Shown here: one piece after another, positions 7,453 to 7,531 of the stretch
How the letters are laid out: the number at the start of each line of letters is the position of its first letter
How positions within the stretch are numbered: the first letter of the stretch is position 1
DNA from: Actinomycetes bacterium
Lineage (GTDB): Bacteria; Actinomycetota; CALGFH01
DNA length: 7,531 bases
Direction of reading: 5' to 3'
Assembly (NCBI GenBank): GCA_030152105.1
Contig: JASLIH010000282.1
Coordinates: 1 to 7,531, forward strand
Position numbers and translations under genes: made by a program
The notes under the pieces: model-generated
What the model was told of the DNA's origin: nothing
The model's database searches: none
The model's input: only the letters and a program-made list of their open reading frames with translations

Positions 7453-7468
7453 CTGTGCCAGGCCACAG
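7453..7468. promoter_or_regulatory. Inverted repeat upstream of the ATPase gene, possible operator
   Basis: A dyad CTGTG-N6-CACAG lies 18-34 bases ahead of the GTG start, upstream of the ribosome binding site. Its place in the leader or promoter region suits a regulator-binding site, perhaps autoregulation. A five-base arm is short enough to arise by chance in GC-rich DNA, and I see no convincing -10/-35 pair around it. Confidence 0.25.
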
Positions 7469-7531
7469 CGCCCCTGGATAGGAGTCCTCGAGTATGGAAC
7501 ACCGGCCGAGCCCCGGCCACCGCGATAGCAT

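Noticed and set aside
7494..7531. A possible divergent + strand start, ATG at 7494 with GGAG nine bases upstream (MEHRPSPGHRDS)
   Set aside because: Only 12 codons are visible and they match nothing I recognise. Just 59 bases would separate it from the ATPase start, leaving little room for two promoters.

Overview
The window is about 70% GC by eye, with strongly GC-biased third codon positions. It carries families typical of high-GC Actinobacteria: the C-terminus of a DUF574/Methyltransf_19 SAM methyltransferase, a STAND-like ATPase with a C-terminal helix-turn-helix, and a Calx-beta plus delta-60 repeat protein. I read it as chromosomal actinobacterial DNA. The genus cannot be told from this stretch, and I see no IS element, tRNA, rRNA or CRISPR array.

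Layout from left to right: the 3' end of a methyltransferase gene runs on the + strand (1-159). Everything else is on the - strand. Transcription there begins at the right with a 687-residue AAA/STAND-type ATPase (7434 to 5371). It is followed by an FAD-dependent oxidoreductase (5282 to 3867), an epoxide-hydrolase-like alpha/beta hydrolase (3833 to 2961), and a large Calx-beta/delta-60 propeller protein (2865 to about 203) that converges on the methyltransferase. Gaps between the four - strand genes are 88, 33 and 95 bases, so at least the oxidoreductase and hydrolase are probably one transcript. No gap between genes reaches 300 bases.

How they may work together (inference): the ATPase looks like a signal-responsive regulator, with a P-loop NTPase, a helical middle, a possible GNAT-like domain and a C-terminal HTH. 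The flavoprotein and hydrolase form a plausible oxidise-then-hydrolyse pair acting on an unknown small molecule. The hydrolase keeps every catalytic residue expected of a soluble epoxide hydrolase. The delta-60 protein appears unrelated to this chemistry.

The most notable irregularity is the delta-60 gene. Its reading frame, unmistakable from its repeats, has no stop codon from its start to the left edge of the window. One extra C in a five-C run at 229-233 would restore a normal end at 203. Its predicted N-terminus also lacks a signal peptide.
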